From NCBI RefSeq assembly GCF_025766255.1, contig NW_026516693.1, positions 124,001 through 188,000 of the forward strand: DNA of 64,000 nt, in the 5' to 3' direction. Each line of letters starts with the position of its first letter. The stretch's first letter is position 1. This document shows, piece by piece, positions 10,897 to 22,794 of this stretch. The position numbers and the translations under genes are program-made. The stretch is from Zychaea mexicana (lineage: Eukaryota > Mucoromycota > Mucoromycetes > Mucorales > Lichtheimiaceae). Below the pieces are notes generated by a model. The model ran no database searches. It was given only the letters and a program-made list of their open reading frames with translations, and had not been told where the DNA came from.

Positions 10897-13800
10897 CTAT
10901 ACGGAAGGAGAAGAAGATTGTAGGGGAGCAGCAGCAGCAGATGCCGCCACAGTAGCATTTGTTTGTAATCCATGTTGACGCCACTGCATTTGTTTGGCGT
11001 ATTCATAAATACAAATAGCGCCACTGACATGGACATTCAACGATCGTGTGATACCTTGCTGTGGGATTTCAATTGTTTGATCGAGCATTTGTAACAGATT
11101 GGCCGGAACACCTTGACGTTCCTTGCCCAGCAATAGAACACATCTTTCCGGAAACTCAAACTCGCCCAATGTTGCGCTCGTCGTCGTTTGTTCTAGACCA
11201 CAAAGAACGTAACCTTCTTGTTTCTTTGTTTCCAGGTATGACGCAACGTCGTCTTCACCAACTTCAAGCATCGGCATCCAGCGTTCTGATGCAACACTGA
11301 TATTAGTAAAGCCAAAATCTTCTTTCATCTGAAAATAGTGGATATTAAGTGTGATTAGCATCTCTTTTGTTGTTGTTTGTAGTATATATCTGTGTACCTT
11401 GATATTGTTGACGACAAGCAATGACGCATTAAAGATTTCGCATGTTCGACACAGACCTATATAGGAGGAGTGTTAGTGTTTGTTTCGTGATGTGCGGAAA
11501 AACAATTATTGCAGACGTTACCAGCAATGTTGGGCACACGATCCACAAGACTTGCAACTACAATTAGATCGTTACGTCGCCGCTAAAAAAAAACAGTAAG
11601 AATACTAGCATGTATAACTGATATATATCAGAAAACCAATGTCTATGTTTCCTTTTACCTTGGACTTGACGAGATCTTTGGTAAGTTCAACATCGGTTTC
11701 AAGCATCATTTCCCATGGCATGATCTTCTTTTGATATGAAACATCTTCATTCACTGCTTGTTCCTTCTTTTCGTCTGACTTGTCTTTTTCCTCCTCTTCC
11801 TCTATGTTGATAGAATCGGAAAACTTGACAATGTTTCGTCGATGAGGGTTCTCGAACGGACATGATTCCACATATTCAGGATTGACCTTCATAAATGCTC
11901 GCTAAAAAGGCACACACACAGAGAAAGATATCAAAACGAATCTCAGTATATTAGTGCAGAAAGAATATACGATAGAAAGAAGGATAAAAAGGTTTAGGCA
12001 AACCTACCGATGCGATTTTTTCGTTCTCAAGGACGTCAAAGACGGACATCATCTGTCTAAAGATGAATTCCAAATTGTAATCTTCAAGTGGATTGAACTC
12101 GGTCATATAAAAGTTGGACTTGATCTTTTCAGCAAAGTTGATCGTATCGACGTATTGTTCCATAAAGGTGACAAGGGATGCCATGTATCGATTCTTTTCT
12201 AAGTCAGGATTTAATCCTCTGTGTGTATAGTAAGAAAGAACAATGTGGTTAGTAGTTTTTCTCATATTACAGCTAGAGAAATGATGTACCTTGCTCGACA
12301 GGCATTTAGGTTTCGGAACCACGCACTGTATGCGTACAAGCGAACCGTAAAGTTGTTGGACGTTAACCAAGGCATGATTCGTGAAAAGATCTACCAAAAG
12401 AAAAAAGAGTTAATTTTTCACAGTCTTGACTACAAAGTTCCTCTTTTCTTTACCTCTTCAAAGTAATCTCTGGCAGATGTGTCATCAAGAATATCTCCCA
12501 AAGAAAAGGTGATGGTAAGATAGGATACAACATAATGTGGTGCTACATCTGGAACTTGCATTGCACTATACAAAGTATTTAATTGACTTGGGAACTGGCG
12601 GAACAGTCGTGCCAAAAGCCATTCGCTGTAACAGCGAACTGACACTGATGTTTCCCCTCGAATCGTGGACCAGATATGAGTAACGTAATGTTCGGCTTTT
12701 TCCTCACAAATATATCGATGTAAAAGCAGCATTGAGCACCACAAGCGAATCTAAGAATTTACAATGCTCTTTAGTTACAGTCATGCTTTATAATCTTTCA
12801 GTCTATTCTACTTACCTTGGTACGATGCTCAATGGTGTGCGGAAAATGGTTGTTGACTAAGGAACTATCAGTTAACTTGTCCAAAATTAGATCCATGAGA
12901 CGCTCAGCTAACTGCACGTGCAAATCATTGTCCTTGTTCAATCGCAATATTAAATCGTTCATATATACACGCGCCATGTAATCGTTTTGAGTGAAATTCA
13001 TGGCAACGGAACTATATGAGATAGAGCATATTAAAATCAGAACACTTAACCGGGATTGAAAAAGAAAAGATTCTCTTACTCTTCTGATTCACGGATGGTT
13101 TGTGGATCCTGGAGCTTAACAGCTGTAGCAGCTTCCAACTTTTGATCTTCACGGTCGCGCAAAGGACCATAGACCAAAAATCGAACAATTTCGGGAGCAT
13201 AATAAAGCATGGATTTGTCGGCTGCGACTTTGGTAGCACCGTTTTGATCCTTTGTTGTCCAAAAGGTATGGAGTAATGTTGCACATTGTGTCACGACATA
13301 AGGTTTCAGCTCGCCGATCTCCAAGATATAGTTCAGCACCTTTTTGACAGGTCCGTCATCCGTCATCATCAATGTTTCATCCAACAAAACCTCGGGCTGG
13401 AAGATCATGTCCACAAGAGCGCGCATCATTGGCGGCGATGTCTTGGATTGTGTAAAATTTTCCTCGATCAACGCAATGGTGTATTCCACCGCAGTATGCA
13501 TCATCTCTACCGATTTCTTCCATCGAAGACTAAGGATTGTTCCAACGCTGTTGATGACTGCTGCTGCACAGAGTTCGGATGCACATTCAAGTTCTTCAAC
13601 AGCGGCTTCAAAAAGACTTTCAGGATCGAACATGTTGTTTCTAGAGGCAGCACTATCTGTTTCTTTCAAAACCTGAGAAATCACACGCGATGAATCAATT
13701 AGTAGCTAGAATTAACAGCATATCATCCCACTTCAGAAGAGAAAAAAGATATTACCATTGAAGTGTAAAGCATCAGTTGTTGCACGCATTTCCACTTGCA

Positions 13801-16800
13801 TCGGATAAATGCAGAAATCGTGTCACCCCAATTTCTGGTATAAAGATACCAATTTCATATTTAAGAATTATGTTGCGAAGTTTTCTCTCAAGCAAAAAAA
13901 TGATATAATGAATTGACACATACCTAACTTGTTGTAAAGCTTCATGCGTCTTTTTGGTTTGAACTTGACAAAGTAGATCTGCAGTGGGTTGATCATAGCT
14001 GAGTTCCAGATACGAATGGCGTCGTGCTGCCTCGTAAACTACAGCAAGCAGGCGAAGGTGGCCTTCCCTTGCCATCTCTTGATTTGCATCGGTTGCTGTG
14101 TAATGAAGAAAGGCATTTAGTTTTTCGCATGTTCATTCTTGCCCTTTTCAAAGTTTACTTACGTGAGCGTCTAGCGCGCAAGAGTTCCATGCAACGGCCA
14201 TGATGTTCCTTCAATAGTTGTTCCCGAGAAGCAGCATTATCAAAACAGGTGCTTGAAACAAGAATGTGCTTTGACATCGAAACAAACAAGTCTACTAGCA
14301 ATTCCTCTACATAAACAAGATCCAATAACCATTAATTTTCAGTAATATCTTAAAATTCTAGTCTCACTTAAAGAAACACTCTATGTGCGTACGTACCAGT
14401 GACATTCTCCTTTTCAAGGTTGATCCATTGGTCATCGATTTGCTTTACTATTTGTTGGATGTTATCGATACCAATCAAATCCGCAAAGCCTAGTAGTACA
14501 TTGAAGTTGCACAATGGGTGAGCTAATACTCATCTAAGTAAATCCCTTCTTCAGTGTCTAACTTACCGTCACATCCTTCAAACGTGGTATCATAGACATT
14601 CCATAAAGAATCAACCAAGATAAGCAATCTATTAAGAAAGGTGACAGAGCTATCATAGAAACCATAAAGAAAAAGAAAACAGTGTTATTAGCAAACTTTA
14701 CATACTAGTGAATGCTCTTTAATATGAAACCTACATACCTCAAATTATCATTGAGCTTCTTTGTCAATGCCTCGAAGAGCTGAGATGCTTGTTTCTTTTG
14801 TGGTTCGCCATCATTGTTAGTAATCAAAAACACACTCATTCGGGCTAATACGTTTGCTTGATTTCGTAACAAGCTCATGGGAATGTCTAGCATACGATTT
14901 TGCCAGATGTATGCATATCAGTCTTTTCCTCTTTCACTAGTGCTTAAGTATGAGAAATAAATGAGAACTAAGAATTTACCTTCTTCATTAGATGCTGTCG
15001 TGCTAATATACGCCTCGACTCGTTCCTTTAAAGATGCGAGCAAACTATCGAGAGTCTGATTTTGACGATTTTTTATATTAGGGAAGGGTCCTAAGCAGTT
15101 CATGAAACTAAGATGTAGTAATAGTGATGGTAGTTTTACCTTATCTTTTGAAACATTCTGTTCCAGCCATGTGCGAAGGCTCTTATAAACCTCACCCTTT
15201 GCTTTGATGGCGTTATCAGTGATCAATGAAGAAACCGTTCTACAAATTGAGTATATCAAGAGAGGGACATATCAGTTCGTTTTCTTCTACCCTTGTTTCC
15301 CCGCCTTTTTCTTCTTGCATTTATAGCACCAAATCTTACTTTGCAACATCAGAAAATGATAAGGCTTCGGGATTGGCAAACTTGATAACGGCTTGAATAC
15401 CAAGCTTTCGTAAATATAGTCTCGTTTTCACTAGGCTTTTGTTTTTCCGGGTTAATGCGCGCCTTTTCTCTTTTAAAACGTTATTTTTTCATCTTGCAGT
15501 ACACTTACTGGAAGTTGCGATGACGATCCACCAAATATCTCAATGTTCGCAGTTCGTCAGATCCCCAAGCAGGAATGGGATCGATATCCACAATACCCTC
15601 CATGATGTACAAGATAGGCACGTATCCATTGACCACATGTGCAATATGATGCAGCAACTGGCTTAAAAATTGAGCCTAGAAATAGTATAATCGAATGTTA
15701 ATTAGCTGGATCATTTCTTTTTGCCTCCATACAAGCCATCCTCTCTAGCTTACCTTTTGCTCGTTTGATTCGATAGACTGAACCAATCTGTGCATGAAGT
15801 CCTTGAGTTTTTCACCAAAAGGACTCACAAGTGTTCCCTGGGTAGGCACCGAGTACATACCGATCACATCGATGGATTTCAGCAAAGTGCCAAAGATAAA
15901 ATCGCTTTGACCAGCCAGTAAGCTAAGGGATTTGGGATTCTGCAAGCCGAAAACGTACTCGAGGATACCCTTCTTGACAGAGCCCATATCGTTTTGAAAG
16001 CCTCGATAAAACAAGAGAATCCACCACGACGCATCCATGTTGGTTTCGGCATTGAGCAATAAAACTTCCAATTTTGGCAGTACAGGTTCCACCAAATGAA
16101 TCACGGTTTCGTGCATGATTTCATATAGTAGGAACCAGTCGGCCCATTGCGTTATATACACATCCGACTTTTCCGTCGACCATTCAAAATACTTTGTCCA
16201 AGGCTTGGTGCTGCTTTTGATCTCAGGGTACTTGCTCGTATAATCAATGATTCGTTTCAAGATATACGACGAGTACTTGCGATAAAGACTTTCATTACTG
16301 CGGAGTCCGCTCTGTGTAACGGTAATGGTTTAATATGCGAGTGCCTGTAACTTTCTCCTCTGTCTTTTACCTGGAGAATTTTAAAAAAGTCCTCGTCATA
16401 ACGAAGATCAAGGTAAACAACAGGCTCGTCCTGATCAACCACAAAGTAAAGTTCAAAGAATCTCGCAATCAAGCCATAGGTTTCCGAGCGTAAAAGGTTT
16501 GTTGCTGGCAGTTCGAAAATTTGTCGCGTGCGCTTCCACAACATCTACAGAGAAAAGTAAGTTGTGTAACTAGCAATATCCTAAAAGCAGGATCGCTTGA
16601 GTTTTAGCAAGACCGTTATTGAAAGATACGTACCTCAGCCCAGTGCTTTCGCTTCTCGAGAGGAACAGATTCGTAACTTTGCTGTTGCTGCCATCGGTAC
16701 ACGTTTGGAATCAATTCGTTTGTCAGTTTAGCACGGATCGGCGCGTCGGTGCAAGGAAGCATCGCTACTGCGATTGCCATAATCACATCCATCCAGCCAT

Positions 16801-17593
16801 ACGCCTCATCCTTTTTCAATTCCTCCTTGTCTCCAGCCAATTCCAGAACATAACGATTAATCACGTCGATACAACATTCGAGATCCAATGTCGTAGCCGA
16901 TTTGGAGCTACCTAACGATGTCGTGGTGTTGAACGTCGTGCTGCTGATCATGCTCGAACTGTCATCCATATCCTCGTCCAGCACTGACGCCGTCACCATA
17001 CGAATATCCGATCGTCGTTTCAACGCAACCTTCGACTGAAGCAGTTTCCATTCTTCATTCTGTGAGTCGTTGAGATGATCACCATCGCTACTACCGCCAC
17101 TGCTTAGACACGCGCGGATAAATCGGATCGGGTGCAAATCGACGAAATCCGGCTCTGCCTCCATGACAGTCAACAGTTGACCCAGTAACAAAACCAAATT
17201 GAACCGACCAAACCCGTCTTCTTGTTCTTGTTCTTCGTCGTCAAACGTATCTTCCTTATTGTCTCGCAAGATCGATCGGGCCATCCAGTAGGCAACGGCA
17301 TCGCTCAACAAACTGACGCTTTCCGTGGCAATCATGGAATCGTGACGAAAACTGATCATAAGCAGTGGTTGTAGGTATGTTCCCAGCACTTTTTCGCGTT
17401 CAGCATCGCTCGAGACACGGAGCAAGTGAGCTTTCAGGGCGGGCAGCAAGATTTGCAATGCACCAAATCGATCCTTTTCGTCTTCGGCCGTTTCTCGGTA
17501 GCGTCGCTCGAGTTGCGTTAGGAACGTCGTGAGTTGATCTAGATCTGCATTTTGGGAGAACAGCGCCTGAAGTGGCGCGGATGCAAAATCCAT
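10897..17593 (-). CDS. trm3: tRNA (guanosine-18-2'-O)-methyltransferase, Trm3/TARBP1 family
   Basis: A long gene of about 18 exons. Clear 5' exons are 17593..16634, 16544..16371, 16311..15754 and 15675..15509, all phase-consistent. The ATG at 17593 opens MDFASAPLQALFSQNADLDQ. The bulk is an alpha-helical HEAT/ARM-like scaffold without a recognisable enzyme motif, as in Trm3 and TARBP1. The C-terminal about 200 residues are a SpoU/TrmH (SPOUT) domain: motif 1 LVDRVPNIAGLCRTCEIFNA (split by an intron at 11460-11520), motif 2 VLLLGKERQGVPANLL and motif 3 GITRSLNVHVSGAICIYEYA. These form the knotted SAM site. The enzyme should make Gm18 in the D-loop of some tRNAs in the cytoplasm. After the SPOUT domain there is a short Ala/Ser/Thr-rich tail (VAASAAAAPLQSSSPSV). 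Internal exon borders between 11.5 and 15.4 kb were not all resolved. Confidence 0.88.
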
Positions 17594-18396
17594 GGTTCGT
17601 TAGGCCAAGAAGAAGAGAGGAAAACTGGAGGAGGAGTAAAAAGCAAGTTAGAAAAAAAATGTATATGCATTCTTTTTTTTCTGGGAACAACTTTTGTCAC
17701 TTCCATCCTCCGCCAACCATATTTGGGTGGCGTCGTTTACTTATCAAAGGGAGGATTTACAGAATGCATTTTCATGCCAAGTTTTTATAAAATCACAAAA
17801 CTCATTTTGTTTCTTATAAATTAGACTTTGTGCTTGAGTAAAGCATGTCATCTTTGTTTACCCCGCCTATTGCTATGTCAATAGACGGATGGTAGTGGGT
17901 TAGTAACTGCTAGATGGTATTTGAACATTAATTTGTACATAAAGCGAGTCCGTACTAGCTAAGTATCAGACAGTGTTACTCTAGAAACACTATATACTGA
18001 AAGGAAGATGCCAATATAATACAAAATTGTTTTCTAGGTACTCACCCCGGTAGTAGAAGGTGGACACACATTTATTGATCCAACGTTCTACACAGTTGTC
18101 TATGTACGTGAGATGTTGTCAGTGCGATATTCAAGATTTTTGCTTCACCTAGCGCTGCGTATTTTCTTATATTACCGCCATGTATTTAAAAACTGGCAAC
18201 TTGCCAAACTTTACTAAGACTGAATGGCTACTACGAACAGAAGTATGTGTGTAGTAATCAAGATAGAGCTGACAGAAAACGTGGTTTACAACGGCACTCG
18301 AGTAGTGTTACACAATGACGTTCCAGTACATGTTTGAAAGAAAATGACACAGTTCGTTAGTCCATTATAGCAAACTTGTTTAATTATTGCGCGTCG
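17594..18396. other. intergenic region upstream of trm3
   Basis: About 0.8 kb, AT-rich with stops in all frames. It should contain the trm3 promoter near 17.6-17.9 kb. Nothing else is supported. Confidence 0.5.
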
Positions 18397-18552
18397 ATGA
18401 GCATTGAAGTGTCCACGTTAAAAGTGCTTATATTGGACGAGCATTATGACCAATTGGTAATCAAGGATATACTGACGACGCTTGGGAATAAACTAGAATG
18501 GGTTGAGATGATAATTTTGACTATGCGGATTAGAAATTCAGTACGCTACTAA
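18397..18552 (+). other. short orphan ORF resembling the start of a response-regulator receiver domain
   Basis: A 51-codon ATG-to-stop frame. Residues 8-37 (LKVLILDEHYDQLVIKDIL, then TTLGNKLEWVE) follow the receiver-domain pattern: beta-1 VLIxDD, helix alpha-1 ending in LxxLG, then beta-2 ending in V/E. The usual acidic pair DD is DE here. After about residue 38 the similarity stops, and there is no phosphoacceptor region before the stop. It may be a decayed receiver-domain fragment, an exon of an unrecognised gene, or chance. It lies 4.2 kb beyond the 3' end of histidine kinase gene A and on the opposite strand, so it is not A's own receiver, which is present and intact. Confidence 0.3.
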
Positions 18553-20169
18553 TAATCAACGAAAAGAACGTGGTAAATGTGATTGGAAAATGTATAAGCT
18601 AGAATCAGTTAAGCTATAATTATGTCGAAAAAGTTGCAGACTCGCACAGATAGACACGAGCAAGACTATATAGCATCTGTCTCAAGCTCAATTTTTCAAT
18701 GTGATTCTAAGCAAAGTGATCATATTACAGTGTACGATGTTGAACTTGGCTCAGCGGTCCTATACGGTGTATCGTGTATAGAGTGTGTAGAGCGCCCCAA
18801 AAAGGAAGCTGCACGCTGGCCTATCTCCTCTTTACTGACGAGCCATCTCATTCTTTATCAGTTCATTACATATTGAAGCATAAGTGGAGCCGTAAAAATC
18901 AAGTGCATAGAACAAATACTGACAGCAATCGATAAAGTGTATTACCATACATTGAGCAATACAACGCACATCTGTTGATAGGCATATTCTGTTGATAAGC
19001 ATATAAAATAATATCCAAAATATATCCGACAAAGAGTCAGACTTTCGCTTGAGAGAACAATTAATTGCTAGTTAAGGTAATGGAAATAGCAAAGAAAAGG
19101 AACTTGAGATTAGCCTTTCTTTGGAGCTTTAGAAGAGCAAAAGCAGAGATGCTACTGTACAATCGATCAGGATGACAGTTGTAAACTTACCCCATGAGCA
19201 GTGATAAGAAAGCAAGGTGAACAGCGTTTCTACACATCAACTCCTCAGCTAGGGCAGTAGCATCAATCTTCAACTTCCTCCAAACCTATATCTCATCCCC
19301 CGGAACTTTATATCTGCAGCTCAAACGTAAAATTTCACCTCGTTTAGGTGCACAGACTGACGGCTATGTACGATGAACAAGTTTATAACGTGCACATTGA
19401 TTAAAAATATGGATGAAAGGAGATGCTGCAAGGTTTTTTTCTCACGCTTGTTGCGTAGTGAACAGACGCTGTCGAATAGCTGTGGTATCCATAGGCTAGG
19501 AAGCTCCTTGTGTAAAGTGCATCAGAGGATTGTGTGAGAATGATATTGGGGTGGTGCTTCCCAAAACGTCTTCCAAACCAAAGTCAGTGCCCGTGTATAT
19601 CGGAAGGAAGGGAGGTAAGTAATGCTTGATTACTTATTCCCGAAAGGTCTTGGTAGTGATGCCGGCGAGAGTGAGCCCATCGCTAAGAGTCGGTAGTGAA
19701 AGAAGGGTGTCACCGAAGGATAATGAGGAGCGACTTGGTGGAATCGTGGTTGAACCGTCAGCTGGTCGAAAGAAAAGCTCGAATGTGGATCGATAGAACT
19801 TCTGCCTCGGTCAATATAATCAAAGAAAGCGGTAATCAAGCGACCTCTATCCTGGCGCGGTGTGCCGAAAGCTGAGGTAAGAAAACAGGGTTTGACAAGA
19901 ATGATCTGCCACTTGCATGCTGACCGGTAGGCGAATGAGACAGGAAGTTGAGATACAAGACCAAATTGGATGGTTCGAGGATGCTGCATGCATACAGGCA
20001 GAGGAGTAGTCATTAATCTGTAGCCGCCCTTCTCACGGAGCGCTCAATCAAACGTATCTGCAAGAATCTGCACTACAGCTTAGTGTGAGTCACTTAAGCT
20101 AGAAAACGCATCTTAATATAACTGCAAATATCGCCTCTGTGAAAATTTCCTATTTACTTTCTTCATACC
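18553..20169. other. gene-poor stretch
   Basis: About 1.6 kb. The longest open frame is 127 codons on the minus strand (19630-20013), with no recognisable domain and an overlapping open frame on the plus strand. I cannot call a gene here. No clear tandem or inverted repeats were seen. Confidence 0.4.
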
Positions 20170-21179
20170 ATGACTACTAAAAATCTTACGCCTACTGTTA
20201 CTACTTTAATATATCCGTCTGATAAACATGAACGGGACATTCCTCCGTGCAGAATAACACTTTCGGCGCTAGATAGTATCCACGATTGTCACAAAGCAAT
20301 TTATCGCTAGCTATTTCGGTCGTCCCCGGACCCTTAATCCTACTATTGACAAACTTAAAAACCTCTCTTGCAGAAGCACTCGAGCTTAACATACTACTTA
20401 CAGGAACCCTGTACTGCAACGATGATGGCATTGGTTGGTATATTGCCATGGATAGCACAGAACCGCCAAGGGGCGTTTTTTATCTTCGAGACGAGACACG
20501 GACCATACAATTGAAGATAATTGTGAGAACTTGACACTTCGCGGCACTTCTCTTTTATCTGTAGGATCAAGCATATTCGCAGTTAAAGTAACCAAGGTAA
20601 TCATAACCTGAATGATTTGATCAACAATTCATTGCACATGATTAAATGATTGAGTACCTTTAATTATCAGACAAAACAGTTCTCTTGCGGATCAACCATC
20701 TAGTCGTAGATGTACATAGCTATCATGAATTTATAAAATTCTAGGCCCAACTAGCCAGAGGCGATCCCGTCGGTTTAAACAGCATTCTAGACGACTGGTC
20801 TCGTGCGCCTAGCCGATATTTCCCTCCACATCAAGGTAAACCAGTCTATCTTTGCAATAAAAAGGGAACAGCGGGACCGACATCTGCTCCATCATCCCAG
20901 CAATACGCTAACGTGTCATCTGTAAGTTTACCAAGGGATCAATAGACTGACTGAAAACAGATCTGTCGGTATCGTTGTCTCCCAAAGACCAATGGGATTC
21001 ATCGAGTGAAGCTCCTACAGCACTTGTCTTTGATGCTCCCACCCTCGCACGCGAAAAAGTCAACGTACCAAGAACAGCAGATTCGAGACCATCTTTACGG
21101 TGTACGATTTGCGCTCCAGGGCGCTATTCCAAGAAAAAATGCCAGTGTGTCTTGCCAGGTAACTGTTCCAAATGCTGAT
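20170..21179 (+). pseudogene. unrecognised multi-exon gene or gene relic
   Basis: Several protein-like open segments follow each other on the plus strand. Segment 1 (20170-20275, ATG start MTTKNLTPTVTTLIYPSDKH) joins in phase to 20374-20522 across a GT-AG intron, giving ALDKALELNILLTGTLYCND and so on. A further segment begins after an acceptor near 20744 with AQLARGDPVGLNSILDDW and stays open to a donor GTAAGT near 20920. A last segment starts around 20962 and includes SPKDQWDSSSEAPTALVFD and a Cys-containing end (CTICAPGRY...CQC). The middle and last junctions cannot be joined in one frame with standard splice sites, so the gene is either broken or my exon model is wrong. I do not recognise the family. 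Confidence 0.35.
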
Positions 21180-22794
21180 CTGCTGATTTCTTTGTTGCAT
21201 AATTACCCAGCAATGTATCCAATTCCAATTGCTTTATAACATCAGTTTTACACAGAAACAGATATCTTTTTCTCCCGGTTTTTTGTTCGGCATCGTGCAG
21301 AATATCCCAGACATATCCAGAAATTCATCACCGATAGGTAACTTGTAATGACTTAAATGATTTACTCCAACCGAAATCAAGTTGTGCATCAATTTCCAAA
21401 CAGCAGGTGCATAACAAATCCATTGGCAAAAAAACTTGATTGGGGTCAATTTTTTTAGTCCTGAGATCTTCATAAAAGCTGGATATTTGGCGATAGCGTC
21501 TGGTAGAGATTGAGTACGCATTTTGTTCCATGGAAAGAGCGACAGCAAAGAAGCCACGATCGCTGGCGACAGCGAGAAACTGTACCGTAGCAGTCTGTAA
21601 GAAGAGGCGTTATTTAAGAAGAGGCGTTATTACTAAAAATAACAATCATTATAGATTGCTGAATGTGCAGCGTTTAACCATTTTCTTTGTATCAGTGGGA
21701 TAATGTAGAGTCATGCGGCAAAAAGTTTGATATGGCGTGATTACCAGCTCCTTACATAATGTTAGTATGGCTCTTGCCTCGAGAAACTTCAACTTTTAGC
21801 TTGCTAATTGTTTAGCCAACTCCTGTGGTGGTTATTGTTGTTTTGAAGTACTTGATAAATAACATACACGAGCATGCAGTGTTTCTCTATCTGGTCTACT
21901 TCTAATGCTACATGAATGTATCATTAGTTGATGTTCTCTGAAACGTTTTGTGTGACATACAGAATGATGATACAAAGAGAGACAGCAGATTAACAAGAAG
22001 AGAAATAAACGATCAGAATCTTCATCAAATGGACTGTTCACAACCATTGCTATATTGTTCGAGACATTGCCTAGACCCCGTAGTAGTACATTGGGATGTG
22101 CTGATGTCCAATCGTGAGCACTGCTAACTCCAAAATTTAAAAACGTTGGCTTATTTTTTAATTCAAATATACAGCAATTCAATATTCGGCAAAACGAAAT
22201 TTCTGTGTTGGCTTATGTATTTATTGGGCTTGAAACACTATAAGCAAATATAACAGTGGAAAAAGGTAGTATAGCACAAACAATTTTCTAGTTATTCTTT
22301 TCCCTGACTATACCATAGATTATGTAAAGTGAACATATTAATGTAAGCATATATTGAAGCTGTAAGTAGTTTAATTCACAGATATAAAAGTATAATGCTG
22401 GATGCTAGGCGTGTATTATTAGCTACTACATATAGCACTTCCATCGGCGATCACTCCTCTTTAAAGGATTCGCCCATTGTTCGCCCGCATAACGTATTTA
22501 TCATCGAGAAAAATACACATACACTCATGACCGCTCAAAAGAACCATCATATTGAGGTTACAAACAATGCCTGTACAGATTTATATTTCAATAGCATTTC
22601 AGTGCAATAACGTCCATCACAGTGAACTAGGAATTAATTTTTTATATTGATTAAATTAGTGAGATAATGCATGTGTGATGACGACGAGAAAGGGTGGAAT
22701 GAATAATTTGGTGCTGTGTATGAGATGATGTATAATGCAAATGATGGTATACTACTACTGGGGACGGGCTTCTGTCTGAATAGCTGTTTAAGAG
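21180..22794. other. gene-poor stretch 3' of histidine kinase gene A
   Basis: About 1.6 kb, AT-rich. Two overlapping minus-strand frames at 21234-21557 are open in different registers, and neither has a recognisable motif. A 17-bp unit containing AAGAAGAGGCGTTATT is repeated twice in tandem at about 21600-21632. No gene is called. Confidence 0.4.

Noticed and set aside
19630..20013. 127-codon open frame on the minus strand
   Set aside because: No recognisable motif, a long overlapping open stretch on the other strand, and Pro/Ser/His-skewed composition; not enough to call a gene.
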